NCBI GenBank assembly: GCA_014155875.1
Contig: JACEFZ010027763.1
Coordinates: 210,001-274,000 of the forward strand
Origin: Cepaea nemoralis
Lineage: Eukaryota; Mollusca; Gastropoda; Stylommatophora; Helicidae
Length of the DNA: 64,000 nucleotides
Reading direction: 5' to 3'
The position numbers and the translations under genes were made by a program. Position 1 is the first letter of the stretch. Every line of letters starts with the position of its first letter. The notes under the pieces are model-generated. The model saw nothing but the letters and a program-made list of their open reading frames with translations, had not been told where the DNA came from and searched no databases. Of the stretch, positions 10,863-22,257 are shown piece by piece.

Positions 10863-12972
10863 TTGAGTTGAGTTGAGTCAAGAACCGATATCACTGCACT
10901 CAGGACATTTCCATACGTGCTCAGTCCCCTCGTTCAACAGCCAGCGAAGAGTCATACTACTAATCGTACCCACGGCTATCTGATTAAAAGTTCTCCTGGT
11001 CTTCCCTCTCAGTTTTGAGATTCTTCCAGAACCCCTGCCGATCCACCGCAATCTCATTCTTTCCATATATGGGTTCTCAATATGTTCCTCCACCTTCTCC
11101 ACCTGGTTCCACAAGCGCACGACCACCTCCCCCTTTGTCATAGGCAAAATTCCACCAATAGGTGCATTCCCTGCTAGCATATTAGCCTGTTCATTCGCAT
11201 GCATGTACACCCGCATGGCCAGGGCAAAATATCCATACAATTCTCACGATCTGTGACCTCTGAAATTACGAGAGCGATTCCACGCGAAACATTCCTTTCT
11301 CCACCTTGCTAAGCATACTCTTTGAATCCGTAATGAATACAACGTGTGTTGCAGTAGTCTCCTCTAGCCACCGGAATGACGCTGTTACTGCCTCCACCTC
11401 CATTCTCATGCTGGAGGTCGTAGTCTCATATGCGACACTCTCCTTTTTCAAGACTCGCCTATTAGCCTTTGCAATAAGACCCTAGCCACTACGTCTGTTT
11501 CTCACCACTGACTAATCAGTGTAGATGACTATGTCACCTTGATGTGTGTTGCTCTGGATCTGCTGTTGTACTTCAAACTCAGTGCGGCCCGCTGCCCATT
11601 CTCTGCACTCACGACCCAGTATTATTATTACATTGTGCCAGTCCGTCATGTCTTCCGGAACTTCAACCCACTCTCTTTCACGATTGATGGTCTCTAGATC
11701 ATATACCTGACTTATAGAAAGTTCTGCCTGTGCCATCCAGGACCTGCCTCGTCTTATTCTAGGACCCTTAACCATATCCATTTCTGCATGCAGCGGGTGA
11801 TCCCTGTCTGCGGCAATTCTCAGGTACCATTTGGCCTGAAGGACCCTATGCCTATCCGTCATATTTACAGGGCCAGGGTATGCCTCATGCATATAATTGG
11901 TGTGTCCTTTGTGCACCCCAGGATTAACCGCATGGCAGCATTCTGTATGCGCTCCAACCTTTCAAGCTGGCTCTTTGATACTGTCAGCAGCCCCAAACCA
12001 TACTCAATGACAGAAATTATTAACTGCTCAAAGAGCCTGTACAGCATCCTCTGATCTACCCCAGTTGCTGCCATAGCTGTCAATGCATTAAGTCCCCTAC
12101 CAGCCATCACCACGAGAGCCTCCATATGATCCTTAAAAAACAAACACCTGTCAAAGGTGATACCCAAGTACTTCAACTTACTCTCTCGACTAAGAGGACA
12201 TCCATTCAACATAATACCTGGGGCGTCTGCCTTGACGATCCGGTTATCCAAGAAGTACCACACAACCGATGCCTTGTCTGGGTTTATAATGGCCCCTGCG
12301 TCCCTGCACCACTCCGCCACCCTGTCTACCGCCACTTGTAAGTCTTTCGCCAGACTGGCCCTGTCTCTGCCCTGACAGCACATCATCTGCAAATGACAAG
12401 ATTCTACCCACACCTGGTGTCTCAATAGCTGCGATTTTACTGGTGTAGACATTAACGAGCACTGGGGACAAGGCAGATCTCTGTGGCAACCCAGGTGTAA
12501 TAGTACAGGGGTCAGAAGTCCAGAAACCCATGCAACCTTACGCTCATAAAGGACTGCCGCAACCTATTTAACAAGGCAAGGGCAAACTTCCATGTCCAAC
12601 AGCGTGTGTATTAACTGATCATACCTAACCCTGTTATACGCATCCTCCAGGTCAAGAGCTACCGCCACTGTCTCCTGTTTATCCTGGAAGCCCTCGTAGA
12701 CATCAAATGCAAAAGTTGCAGCATTGGCCCAGGTGTCTGTCCTTTCCCGGCCCGTAGCTCCCGAGTCCTTGGGGAAGCAGATTCTGACTTTCCAAATGTT
12801 GCTGAAACCTGCGTGCTACTATTTTTTTGAGGACTTTGCCATACGTGTTTTGCAGGGTTATGATTCGGTATCCATTAAGTCTGGAGTGATCCTTACCTGG
12901 CTTTGGGAGGGGGAACCAGGTAGCCATGCAGCCAATCGTTGGTATTTCCGCCGTAATGATGCTTAGGTTCAG
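10863..12972 (-). mobile_element. LINE-A non-LTR retrotransposon (RT + RNase H), 5'-truncated
   Basis: Flanked by a perfect 13-bp duplication AAACATGGTTAAG (10850-10862 and 12973-12985), so the boundaries are firm. Reading on the minus strand from 12972: RT fingers (PLPKPGKDHSRLNGYRIITL), the palm FADD box near 12390, KLKYLGITFD near 12170, then an RNase H-like region with VEAVTASFRW and VFITDSKSML (11320-11410), and a C-terminal segment ending near 10885. Several frameshifts and stops separate these blocks. The endonuclease and ORF1 are absent, as expected for 5' truncation. The 3' tail is a short run of ACTCA units. The presence of RNase H points to the Jockey/I group of LINEs; exact clade not determined. 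Confidence 0.9.
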
Positions 12973-13339
12973 AAACATGGTTAAGTCAGTTGTTACTAAG
13001 AAGAAAGGGAACGTGGACACCAATAAATGGACCAATGATTGGATTGTTTTTTTTTTCTTTCTAAGACTGTTGTTCAAACTGTTATTTCATTCAGCAAGGA
13101 TTTAAATCTTTCTTCTTAATCATTTGCTGTATGTAAAGTATCAGGAATTGTAGAACAAAATCCGAAAAGTCATTTTGACTTAATTTTTAATCCCCCACCA
13201 AACAAAGCACTTAAGTTTAATGACTCCAGAAACAAATGCCTTGAGATGAAGTCACCATGTTTCAAACATTACGGCAACCAACTTCACAACCATTAAATTA
13301 TTGGGAAAATGAACATAGGTTTCCACTGCTATAAGCAAG

Positions 13340-13515
13340 GCGAAAATTGTTTTGGTCATACCAGTTGGTTATTTACGGGATATGGTAGCCAGTCGCTCAG
13401 AAAGCAATGGAAAACTACCGGGCGTAATCTTGCCAAGATATCAACAACAGCAGTAAAATGCTGGTGTTGACAGCGATATCCTATAAATAGTATATGCGAA
13501 AAAAAAAGAAAAAAA
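13340..13515 (+). repeat. SINE S1, 5'-truncated copy inside the hAT-like element
   Basis: Carries the S1 core (TCAGAAAGCAATGGAAAACT ... TGGTGTTGACAGCGATATCC) and an A-rich 3' tail ending just before the hAT protein remnant. It lacks the first ~80 bp of the full-length family. It interrupts hAT sequence, so it inserted after the hAT element. Confidence 0.75.
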
Positions 13516-13518
13516 GAA

Positions 13519-13640
13519 GTGTCATCAGCAGCAGTAGAGCGCTTATTTATTGCAGCTGGATTGTTGTTGAGTAAGTTACGAAAATGATGTTACCAGCTCT
13601 CGTGATAAACTCTGTGTATATCAGATTTGCATGTAAGATG
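13519..13640 (+). pseudogene. hAT transposase C-terminal dimerisation remnant
   Basis: In one frame the sequence reads SSAAVERLFIAAGLLLSKLR, the conserved core of the hAT dimerisation domain (usual form SSAAxERxFSxAG). It is followed after a stop by further degenerate codons. The fragment lies inside the terminal repeats at 10547 and 14045, in agreement with the hAT assignment. Non-functional. Confidence 0.8.
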
Positions 13641-14587
13641 AGAATTGTGGAAATGGTTTAGGAATTACCTGGATTAATTGAATTATTGGAAACAGTCGAT
13701 GAGCAGGAAATTGATGATGTGATGAATGAGCAGATTGACTCAGAAACCGAATGAGATTGTCAGTCAGAATGACACTGAATTGTCAAATTTAGTTTAAACT
13801 TTTTTTTTTTTTAATAAAATACTCTTGAATATTAAAATTAATAAATTCTGTCGTTTTACATGTCTCCTTGTACATATAGTCCTATTTAGTAGACACTAAA
13901 CCTAAACTTTCATAAATTTCATAATTTTATTTGAACTGTATACCATATTAATATTATAATGGGACTCGGGTGGAATAGAAGGGGGTGGGACAGGCATAAA
14001 TTACCATGGGATAGGACAGAAAAATATGTCCCATGGACAAGCCTGACTATTGCCATATGTATCAAACACAGATAACACGAATATAACTTACTCCATTTAG
14101 AAATATTAATTGGTATGAATGATTTATTACGTACCAATACATTATTTTTTCACATATTGGAATGCTTGGTTTGATAATCCCAAGACTGGTAGTGAAGGCG
14201 TGTAATGAAGTCCCTACACGATATCATGGAAATACAATTTCTGGGGCTAGTGGCATATACTTAATACGCATCTAGACGCAAAATAGGATGCTCTTCTTTG
14301 TCTTTTATTTACTGAGAATTAGAAACAATTGTATCTGACTGAGACAGCGTATACCAACCATGAAAACTAAATTCAATATAAAAAGAGCTTCCTGAAGGAA
14401 ATACCAATAAGTAATACAGCTCCTTTGATCACACCAATCGACAAAATATCTTACTAAAAGACAGAAGGAAAAAAAAAAAAACATTGAAGACGGAACTTCT
14501 AGAGGCGTCAAACGTTTTCTTGACGCACAATTTGTCTGTCAACACTCCCCGATTCTTTCTGTAGTCTTATATTTTGATGAAGCTGAT

Positions 14588-14760
14588 ATTGGCCGCTGCC
14601 CGAGAGGCTAGAATGTCGGATTCTCCTTCCGAAGACCCGGTTTCGAATCCTCGGTAAGGTGTGAATTTATTTCTGTCGGGGGCAAAAAGAAAACTCTAAC
14701 CTTTAACTCACAGTTGGTGGCGACTTCACTAGCCAGGCGGCCTTAATTCCTCGGGTTCAA
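14588..14760 (+). repeat. tRNA-like SINE head, unassigned family
   Basis: An A-box-like TGCCCGAGAGG (about 14597) and B-box-like GGTTTCGAATCC (about 14640) are spaced as in tRNA genes with a long variable arm. The body does not match the other SINEs in the window. The folded tRNA shape is not preserved, so a functional tRNA gene is unlikely. Confidence 0.5.
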
Positions 14761-15264
14761 GACCACCCTGCCGTACATCACAAGGTACTATATAGGCAGT
14801 AAATGACAGTTGACAGATGTTGTTTACTCTACTATTTGTTGTCTGTCCTTTTAAGCTTTCAATATATATCTTTGTATGTCTGCCCCTACTTCTCTTGTTT
14901 AGAATAATTGTCCTACGTATGGCTAAATATAAAGGAAATAACGTGCATGTAATCACTGGACCACCCCTCTTGCGACTTTGTTGCAGAGATGCACATCAGA
15001 CGAAACAGTGGGTCACTGATATTGTAAGATGTAAGTCAATGGTCTGCTTACTTAAGACATATGACAGCTATCTAACAAACAACATTCAATAATAAGAATA
15101 CACTTCACTGTGCAGTTGTAGCACATAATTTACACACGTGCAGAACATAGAGATACATTCCTGGTTGACTTACGTAACATAATCAGGTCAGTAGTATAGA
15201 CTGGTGATCCTGTGAGATTGGAACCATGGTCGCCAACGCTTACCGGCAGGGCATAGAAAATAGG
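14761..15264. other. No recognisable feature
   Basis: Intronic sequence without a recognised repeat family or open frame of interest. Confidence 0.4.
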
Positions 15265-15420
15265 GGTGACAGCTATCGAGGTTCTGCCGAAGACGAATGA
15301 ACACAAAATATTAATAGGAAGTTGGACCGACCGATGGAGAAGCTAACGTTTCGACCATGTCTGTATCAACAAACAAAACACGAATATTTAGTTAGAAAAC
15401 TCACATATGGCAATTACAAA
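15265..15420 (-). ncRNA. Hammerhead-ribozyme-like remnant
   Basis: On the minus strand (about 15402 to 15350) the order is TTTGTTTG, TTGATAC, a small hairpin GAC-ATG-GTC, then GAAACGTTAGC. A type I hammerhead has CUGAUGA, stem II, then GAAA. Here stem II and GAAAC are intact but the CUGAUGA box is altered at several positions, so cleavage activity is unlikely. The same layout with different substitutions appears in both arms of the foldback element at 42444-42869 and at 55360-55450. Hammerheads of this compact kind are known in Penelope-like elements; assignment to that group is inference. Confidence 0.4.
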
Positions 15421-16399
15421 TAAATAATTCACGTGACTTAACAAACTAAAAAAGGTACGTTAAGTTCGTGAAGCGAAACAACCACCACATGGAACGAAAG
15501 CAATGTTAAAATGACGTGCATATGTGATACACGCTTTTGTGATAATTTCGTTGTGCTCATGAGCTAGAGCACTCTGCAATACATTGACTTGTAGTAATTG
15601 TGTTGTATAAGATAAATAATGCATGCAACTTAGTGTTTTTAATAGAGTTTTCACAGTGGTTATCTTCTACTTACATATTGTTAGCATTATCTCTGATTTT
15701 GTCTTTTCTGATTTAATTTTCTACTGGTCGAAGCCATTTGCCTTTGACTTTTGCTTTCATATTTTTTCTGCTTTGTTGTTGATGGTAGGAAGATTGAACA
15801 GTACTCTCGTTGCCTCAATGATGACGTACTTGCTCTGCGATCTTGGTGACATCTGTCCAATAATATGATGTGATGTGTTGACTATTTATTCAACCTCTGC
15901 TGTATTATTTAAACTTCATCTACATATTAGTTCCTCGCTCGAATTATGTCCGTCACACTTAGCAATACGTCTTAAAGGTCAGTGTATGACCGTCTTCGGA
16001 ATGCATTAGATAGAATTTGCTTTCAAATTGCTTTCATCTGATGAAACTAAACTCCGAAAGTATTGACATGTTTACTGTGCTTTAGTTCTTTGTTTTTCAC
16101 GTTTGACAGTGTTAATATTTATTCACTAGCAATAATCATTCCCCACATTGTTTTCACAATTTGTTCTTTTACTGTTTTGTTCTGCTTGTCAATATGCCTT
16201 TGTGGGCCTTCCTCTGCACTTGCCATGCAGACTTATCGACAAAAACGAATTTCATTACTGTTTTAGTGAGTTGAACTATTCAAGAGATGAATGAATAAAT
16301 AACAATCTTGATGTCGCACATCCCATTTGAACAACAAACTGTCTATGTATAAGAAGTGCACGTGCACACCACGGGACGATCAAAATCGCGCTGTCACTA

Positions 16400-16630
16400 A
16401 TGTGGCAGGTGAGTCGGTGGAAGATCTCAGTCAGGGCGAACCCCACAGTGCTAGGAATATCCAAGTTGATCGTTCTGGCCGTGCAACTGAGCACCCCCTC
16501 TGACGGTCAACGCGTGAAGATCAAGTTCCAGCCAACATGCGAAAGGGAGGTACGGAACCGACTAGAAAACATCCTGTCCCAAGCATTAGATGAGGTATTT
16601 AAGGAAACACCATTTAATGAGAAAATATAG
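16400..16630 (+). other. Unidentified 76-codon open frame
   Basis: Open from ATG 16400 to a stop at 16628-16630. The base composition is less AT-rich than its surroundings and the second half is amphipathic and charged (EVRNRLENILSQALDEVF). I do not recognise a domain. It could be a decayed repeat ORF, an exon of a host gene, or chance. No splice sites or start context decide between these. Confidence 0.25.
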
Positions 16631-16887
16631 AGAATTGGTGAAACACAAACCTCTCCATTAGATTAAAACCTCACGAGACAAGGGAAACATTTAAATAAAT
16701 ACTCACGACAGGAGAAAGACGTCCAGGAGTCATGAACCGGACGGGCCCTCCCACTGAGAGTGTAAAGAAGGTGAAGCGGCTGAAACATTCAGCAAGGAGG
16801 GTGGGGGGAACCCTCTTCTGATGATCAGAAGCCTCCAGTCGTGCTTGCTCCCCAGCGAAGTGTTTACCACTATGGACCTGTCGAATA
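16631..16887. other. No recognisable feature
   Basis: Intronic sequence up to the left TA target site of the Tigger-like element; nothing recognised. Confidence 0.4.
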
Positions 16888-17090
16888 CAGTAAAACATCG
16901 GTTTTCGTTGCCTTCGGTTATCGTCGGTTTTTTCGCGAAATATTTGTATCGGTTTTCGTCGGTTGCCTCAGAATTCGTCAACGTGCCAACATGAACACGC
17001 TGCTAATTTTGCGAAGGCAAAGGGGCCCACGCTTTCTTCTGCTCAGTTTGATATTGTTTTTCGTTGTATAAGCATCATTTATAATAATAC

Positions 17091-17270
17091 AATTATGAGA
17101 GCGGCATTAAGATTACTGAAATCGGTCGCATGTACGAGAATTCGCCATCCACGATAAGTTCCATTGTGGCGAAAAAGGAAGCAATAAAGAAGACTAATAT
17201 AGCAAAAGATATGAATGTGCTAACGAAACAGAGATCGCAAACAATTGCAGATGTAGAACAGTTATTATTC
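17091..17270 (+). pseudogene. Tigger-like transposase, N-terminal helix-turn-helix fragment
   Basis: The open frame contains KITEIGRMYENSPSTISSIV followed by a Lys-rich helix and LTKQRSQTIADVEQLLF. This is the psq/CENP-B-type N-terminal DNA-binding region of Tigger transposases and the linker to the second helix-turn-helix. It is cut off at 17270 exactly where the ATGAG tail of the minus-strand LINE begins. Confidence 0.8.
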
Positions 17271-17642
17271 TCATCTCATCTCATCATGTTCCTCTTGTAC
17301 CTTGCGGTATCGAGGTGAAATATAAACAGCGGGCGAGTTCCCGCTTATAGGCTTCATGTATCGATATTTCCATGGACTCTGCTATTCCCTCCGTCTATCG
17401 TTTACGTGGTCGGCCTCTTCCTCTGCTTCCATTTGGTCTGTGCATCATTGCTTTTTGTGGTATACTGTTAGTTGGTAACCTACTTGCATGGCCAAACCAT
17501 TTGACTTGCTGCCTTCTAAAAAACTCTAGCGCTGCAATAACCCCCACTTTAGTCCTGATTTCTTCATTTCTAATTTTATCTCTTCTTGATACATTGCGTA
17601 TTCTTCTCGGGAATCTTATTTATGTTGTTGTGATTGTTCTTT

Positions 17643-19053
17643 AAGACTTTTTAATATAGCATGGGAAGAAAGAAAAGTCCCAGGTGATTGGCAACAGGCA
17701 ATAATAGTACCAATATGGAAAAAGAAAGGCAATATGAGAGAGTGCGAAACATACAGAGGTAAATAACTCCTGAGCCATATAGGAAAATGTATGCAAAACT
17801 ATTGGAACAAAGAGCTAGACCACTAGTTGAACAACAATTAAGCAAAGTACAGTTCGGTTTTCGGAAAGGTAAAATTTGCACTAATGCATTATTTACACTT
17901 AGACAAATATGTGAAAAAAACTATCGAATATAGTGACCAGCAGGATATTGTGTTTGTAGATCAGGAAAAGGCTTTCGATAGAGTAGACAGATGCAAATTA
18001 TGGACCATCCTTGAAGACTATGGGATGCAAGGGCAACTGCTAGAAAACATCATAGCCATGTACCACTCGAGCCGAAGTGCAGTAAGAACACAAGAAGGTA
18101 TATCAGATATGTTCACAGTCAATACAGGAGTGAGGCAAGGATGTGTGCTCTCTCCCCTGCTATTCAATATCTACATGGACAGAATCTCCAAAGAAGCAAG
18201 TCTCGACTGAACAGATTCAGAAAATTTAGAACTCTTTACTCCAGATGAAACAACTGACCCACAGGGAATAAATGAACTTCTATTTGCAGACGATCAGTGC
18301 CTGTTTTACAGCGATGAGGGCAGACTACAAAATCATATTAATAATCTGAGTTCAACATGCAGCAGATACAATATGAGTATAAACACAGCCAAAACCGAAG
18401 TAATGCAAGTTAGCAGATCGCCAGGCCCACTAAATATATATATATAAATAACACAACTCTGAAACAAGTTAAAGAATTCAAATACCTTGGAAGTATTATC
18501 ACATAAGATGGCAGATTGGACAGAGAAATTGAAATCAGATGTCAAAAAGCTAGTGCACTTACATATCAATTATCACCCTTACTGAAACATCCAAACATAC
18601 CCATGCCTTCAAAACGACAGATAATAAACAGCATATTCACACCAACCCTATGCTACCAATCTCAAACCTAGACTTTATCCAAATTACAACTTCGCAAAAT
18701 CAACACCTGCGAAATGAGATGCCTGAGGAGAGCAGCCAACTTAACAATCCGAGACCGAGTAAGAAATTCTATTATCAGACAGACTGTGGGATCAACACCT
18801 TGTGCCACATTTATTAAAAGACAGAAGATTAAGTGGTTTGGCCATGTCGTTAGAACGCAACATCAGCAATTACCATCACTGGCCTTACATCAAAGATCAT
18901 CTGTGACGAGACCACGAGGACGTCCAAGAAGAAAATGGATTGACGACATCAGAAACATTGTACAACAACACGGAATGACACTATCCAGTGCCGCCCTCCG
19001 GGCCCTGGAACGCAAATTATTCCTCCCCCCGCCGCTTGACGGCAGAAGTGGAA

Positions 19054-19118
<65 letters not shown>
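17643..19118 (+). mobile_element. LINE-B-type (RTE-like) element nested in the minus-strand LINE
   Basis: Flanked by the 12-bp duplication TGATTGTTCTTT (17631-17642 and 19119-19130). The protein blocks in order are FNIAWEERKVPGDWQQAIIV, the RT core IVFVDQEKAFDRVDRCKLW (about 17945), TGVRQGCVLSPLLFNIYMD, LLFADDQCLF (about 18280), then the C-terminal CEMRCLRRA, KWFGHVVRT and GRPRRKWIDD, ending near 19058 in a GAT tail. Several frameshifts and stops are present. 5' truncation removed the endonuclease. The RT is RTE-like; family assignment is from motif order only. Confidence 0.9.

Positions 19119-19121
<3 letters not shown>
19054..19121. repeat. (GAT)n microsatellite, LINE tail
   Basis: About 22 GAT units forming the 3' tail of the nested LINE. 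Reading frames through it give poly-Asp, poly-Ile or poly-His, which are artefacts. Confidence 0.95.
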
Positions 19122-19123
<2 letters not shown>

Positions 19124-20228
19124 GTTCTTTTCTCTTTTTCTGTCATTGTCCAGGTTTGGCATTGCTAGCAAAGAGTTGGTGGGAAGATTGTGTTGTAAAG
19201 TGCTTTCTTAGTGACTATTGATACATGTTTGTTCTTCAGTATTGGTGCCATTTGTCCAATGAGTTGGTTTGCCTTATTGCACCTATTTTCGAAATCGTCT
19301 TCTGCTTTGCCAGTTGATGACATTATACTTCCTAGATACTTGAAACTCTATTCTTGTTTCAGGGGATGTTCGTTTAGGTGAATTTTTGTTTCTTTTTTCT
19401 TTTTTCCTTTTGTTTTAAATTACATTCATTACCTCTGTTTTACTTGTGACTAATTTTCACGTTATGTTCCCTAGACATTTCGTTTCGACTATTCACGTGG
19501 TCTTGTAATTCATCTTCAGATTTTGCTATTAGTGCTTGGTCGTCCGCAAACAAGAGTTCGCTAATGGTGTAATTTGCAGATGGTTCTTCCTCTGTGTTCT
19601 CGTCATGCGGTGTTCTTGCGGTCTATGTTTGGCTCGTTTGTTTACATATGTTGTCTATATAGGTTTTGAACAAGAGAGGAGACAGGACAGAACCTTGTCA
19701 TACTTCGGATCTTATGGTGAAGGATTCTGAGTGTCCTCCAGTTGCTCTCACTATGCATTCACTGTTGTTGTATAAGCTTCTACATGGGTTTGTTAGATGT
19801 GTACTACTCCATATTGTTTAAGGATTTCCCACAGCTTGTTCCTATCTATTCTATCAAATGCCTTTCCTTGGTCGACAAAGGCTAAGTAGAATGTTTCATT
19901 AAATTTGCTGGACATTTCTATAAGTTGTCTAAGAGATTTTAAGGCCAGCAGATGATGGTTTGAAAAATGCAAGAGGAGCACTGGTATACACAATGTTACT
20001 AGTCACGGCGAAGGTGCGAGTTCGGACAAGTCTTGAGCCGAAAAATAGTATTAAACACCGTATTTATTCTATATAACATGTGTTTATGATATGCATTTTT
20101 AAGTTTCTAGAACGAATTAATTGGATGTACATTGATTCATATGGAAATAATTGCCTCGGTTTTTCTCGGTTTCGAATTTCGCCGATCGTTTTCGGAAGAA
20201 GTATAGACGAAAACCGCGGTTTTCTTTA

Positions 20229-20636
20229 TCTTCAACGTTTGTTCCTACACGTCACTGATGGTTAAAGTATCAGTATCCGTGTATGTATTAATTGTTGACT
20301 GATGTCATAGTTGCATAGCGTTAACAACAGTTGTCGATATCCTCGGTCGAACAGATTCTCCTGGACTTTGTATGTTAGGTACTGGGTGCGGTAAAATGCT
20401 ATAGTTTCTCTGCAGTAAAGTTGAGATGGCATCGATGGAACACGTGTTTTTCTTAATGCCATGTGTCTTTCACAGAGCTGGAGTTGGATGACTGGGCGGA
20501 GTCTTGTATCAACACGCGTATAATTTATTTCCCTAGCAGAGGTCAGAGGGCAGACATACCTGCATTATGCTAAAATGGCTCGAACGTTTGATATCCTTGT
20601 ATGTTTCCAACACTACCCAGTAGGGAGATTCAACCA
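20229..20636. other. No recognisable feature
   Basis: Intron sequence between the Tigger-like element and the minisatellite; nothing recognised. Confidence 0.4.
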
Positions 20637-21140
20637 CATGTCACTAGCATCGCTCAGCAGCGAGATATCCACAAATATCAGTAACATGGTGAGATATCAC
20701 AACATGTTTCTAGCACATCCCAGCAGTGAGATAAAAGTACAAGTCACTAGTATTGCTGCAGAAGTGAGATATCCCTACAAGCCACTAAGCATGTCTCAGC
20801 ATCCCTCATGTCACTTGCATTGCTCCGGCAGTGAGATATCCCTCATGTCACTAGCATTGCTCCAGCATTGAGCTATCCATCATGCCACTAGCATTGCTCC
20901 AGAAGTGTGATATCCCTCATGTCACTAGTATTGTTCCAGCAGTGATATATCCCTACATGCCACAAGCATGTCTCAGAAGTGAGATATCCCTCATGTCACT
21001 TGCATTGATCCAGCAGTGAGATATCCCTCATGTCACTAGCATTGCTCCAGCAGTGAGATATCCATCATGTCACTAGCATTGCTCCAGCAGTGTGATATAC
21101 CTCATGTCACTAGCATTGTTCCAGCAGTGAGATATCCCCT
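20637..21140. repeat. 37-bp minisatellite, about 13-14 copies
   Basis: The unit has the landmarks CATGTCACTAGCATTG, CTCCAGCAGTGAG and ATATCC. Clean 37-bp spacing is seen in the right half (about 20995-21140); the left half is more diverged with some length changes. It lies in the Ig-gene intron about 1.7 kb upstream of the second exon. Confidence 0.9.
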
Positions 21141-22257
21141 ATGTTGATTTCCCTGTGTTATATAATGTGATCTCAAATAGAAGTTTTATGTTATTACTTT
21201 GCTGCTGCATATTAGTTCATCGCTTTCCCTTCTTGCAAAGTAATATTTAACACAATCCTTACATCTTATGCTTTCGGCCTCTAACTGCAATTTTTTTTTC
21301 TCCATTTCCTTGACTTCTGCATTCACTTGCTAGTGAAACCAGTAAATTATCCGTTTCTGTAGCTCTTAATGTGTTGAGAATTAATATTACTGAAAGATAT
21401 ATGATATATTTCCCACTTTTGTGATGAACAACTATCGATTCTAACCAAAGGTGCTGTCGGTTCCTAAATCAATCAATCAATCAATCAAACCAAAGGTGCT
21501 GTACATACCCAAACATGCAATGTTCAGTTGTTGTTTCTTATGTAGTTACTTCTCTATTACCATTATATAGATGAAAACAACACGGCGGTATTATATACTA
21601 CATAATTTACGTTACAAACAAGCACATGGAGACAATCACAAACATAACGGACTACACACATACACAGACACATACATACACATACATATACACAGACACA
21701 GACACACATAAAAATGCAAACGCACATACACACTAGCATTGTTCTTGTTTTTGTCGAATCAACATCAGTAGGACTGTTCCACACACTACGCTATGCCGGT
21801 GTACTCTCTGTGTCGCTGAACACTATTCCAAAAGCATATTTTTATTCCTAATTATACAGGAAGGAAATGTTACTCTATGGTATTTAGGATAAATTATAGT
21901 CCGGAATTATACCCTGCTGAGCTTGTGCAATGAAGAAGCAAAGAGACAAACTACGGAAACATATTGTAAAGGAAACAAACTACTAATTTATCTAAAGGCG
22001 TATTCGCACTCACGTTCGAATTGGATGACAAATGTTCACAGTTTAGTGTCGATAAATGGAAAGGGACGACTGTCCATCGATCTAATTTCAATTAGATTCT
22101 CATGAATGAAATTTAAATAACAAATATCTCAAACGAAAGCAAACAACAACCATGCTAGGCTATGTACATAATTCACAGTTAGCACTATTTTACTCATTTC
22201 CATTACAAGCAGATCAAAGACGGAAAAGCTGGCGTTTTTGTGGCTTATTCCTAGTCC
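21141..22257. other. Intron sequence with a CA-rich tract
   Basis: Contains an impure CACATA/CAGACA tract at about 21645-21735 and a short CAAT repeat near 21470. Otherwise nothing recognised. Confidence 0.5.

Larger units (their letters stand above)
10547..14045. mobile_element. hAT-like DNA transposon, interrupted
   Basis: Terminal inverted repeats CAGGCTTGGCCATGAGA (10547) and, read from the right end, CAGGCTTGTCCATGGGA (ending 14045) match at 15 of 17 positions. They are flanked by an 8-bp duplication with one mismatch (CCTATTGC 10539-10546, ACTATTGC 14046-14053). An 8-bp duplication with a CAGG-type terminus is diagnostic for the hAT superfamily. A remnant of the hAT C-terminal dimerisation region is present at 13519-13640. 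The element is split by LINE-A (10863-12972) and by a SINE S1 (13340-13515). Without these its remaining length is about 1.2 kb, so most of the transposase is lost. Confidence 0.8.
17271..19946 (-). mobile_element. LINE-B (RTE-like) non-LTR element, split by a second LINE
   Basis: The minus-strand order is: RT palm entry LKSLRQLIE and AFVDQGKAFDRIDRNKLWEI (about 19940-19805), LLFADDQALI (about 19575), WTMTEKEKRTI up to 19131, then after the nested element the continuation TTT.IRFPRRIRNVSRRDKIR (17630 downward), QQVKWFGH, GRGRPRKR and a terminal ATGAG tail at 17271-17290. It is 5' truncated within RT and contains several stops. The two halves join in frame once the plus-strand LINE and one copy of its duplication are removed. 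The missing endonuclease means this copy was never mobile after insertion. Confidence 0.85.
16888..20226 (+). mobile_element. Tigger/pogo-like DNA transposon, interrupted
   Basis: The left end is TA followed by CAGTAAAACATCGGTTTTCG (16888), the classic Tigger terminus. The right end (about 20090-20226) has the Tigger right-end blocks GAACGAATTAATTGGAT, TCGGTTTTTCTCGG and a degenerate terminal repeat ending before TA (20227-20228). A helix-turn-helix transposase fragment is at 17091-17270. The element is interrupted from 17271 to about 19946 by nested LINEs, leaving only about 660 bp of its own sequence, so most of the transposase (including the DDE catalytic core) is missing. Confidence 0.85.

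Noticed and set aside
17265..19060. Single LINE inverted by twin priming
   Set aside because: The minus and plus parts both contain the LINE 3' end with different sequences and tails, and the plus part has its own 12-bp duplication. Two insertions explain this better.
18949..19221. Poly-Asp, poly-Ile and poly-His open frames
   Set aside because: They are translations of the (GAT)n tail of the nested LINE.
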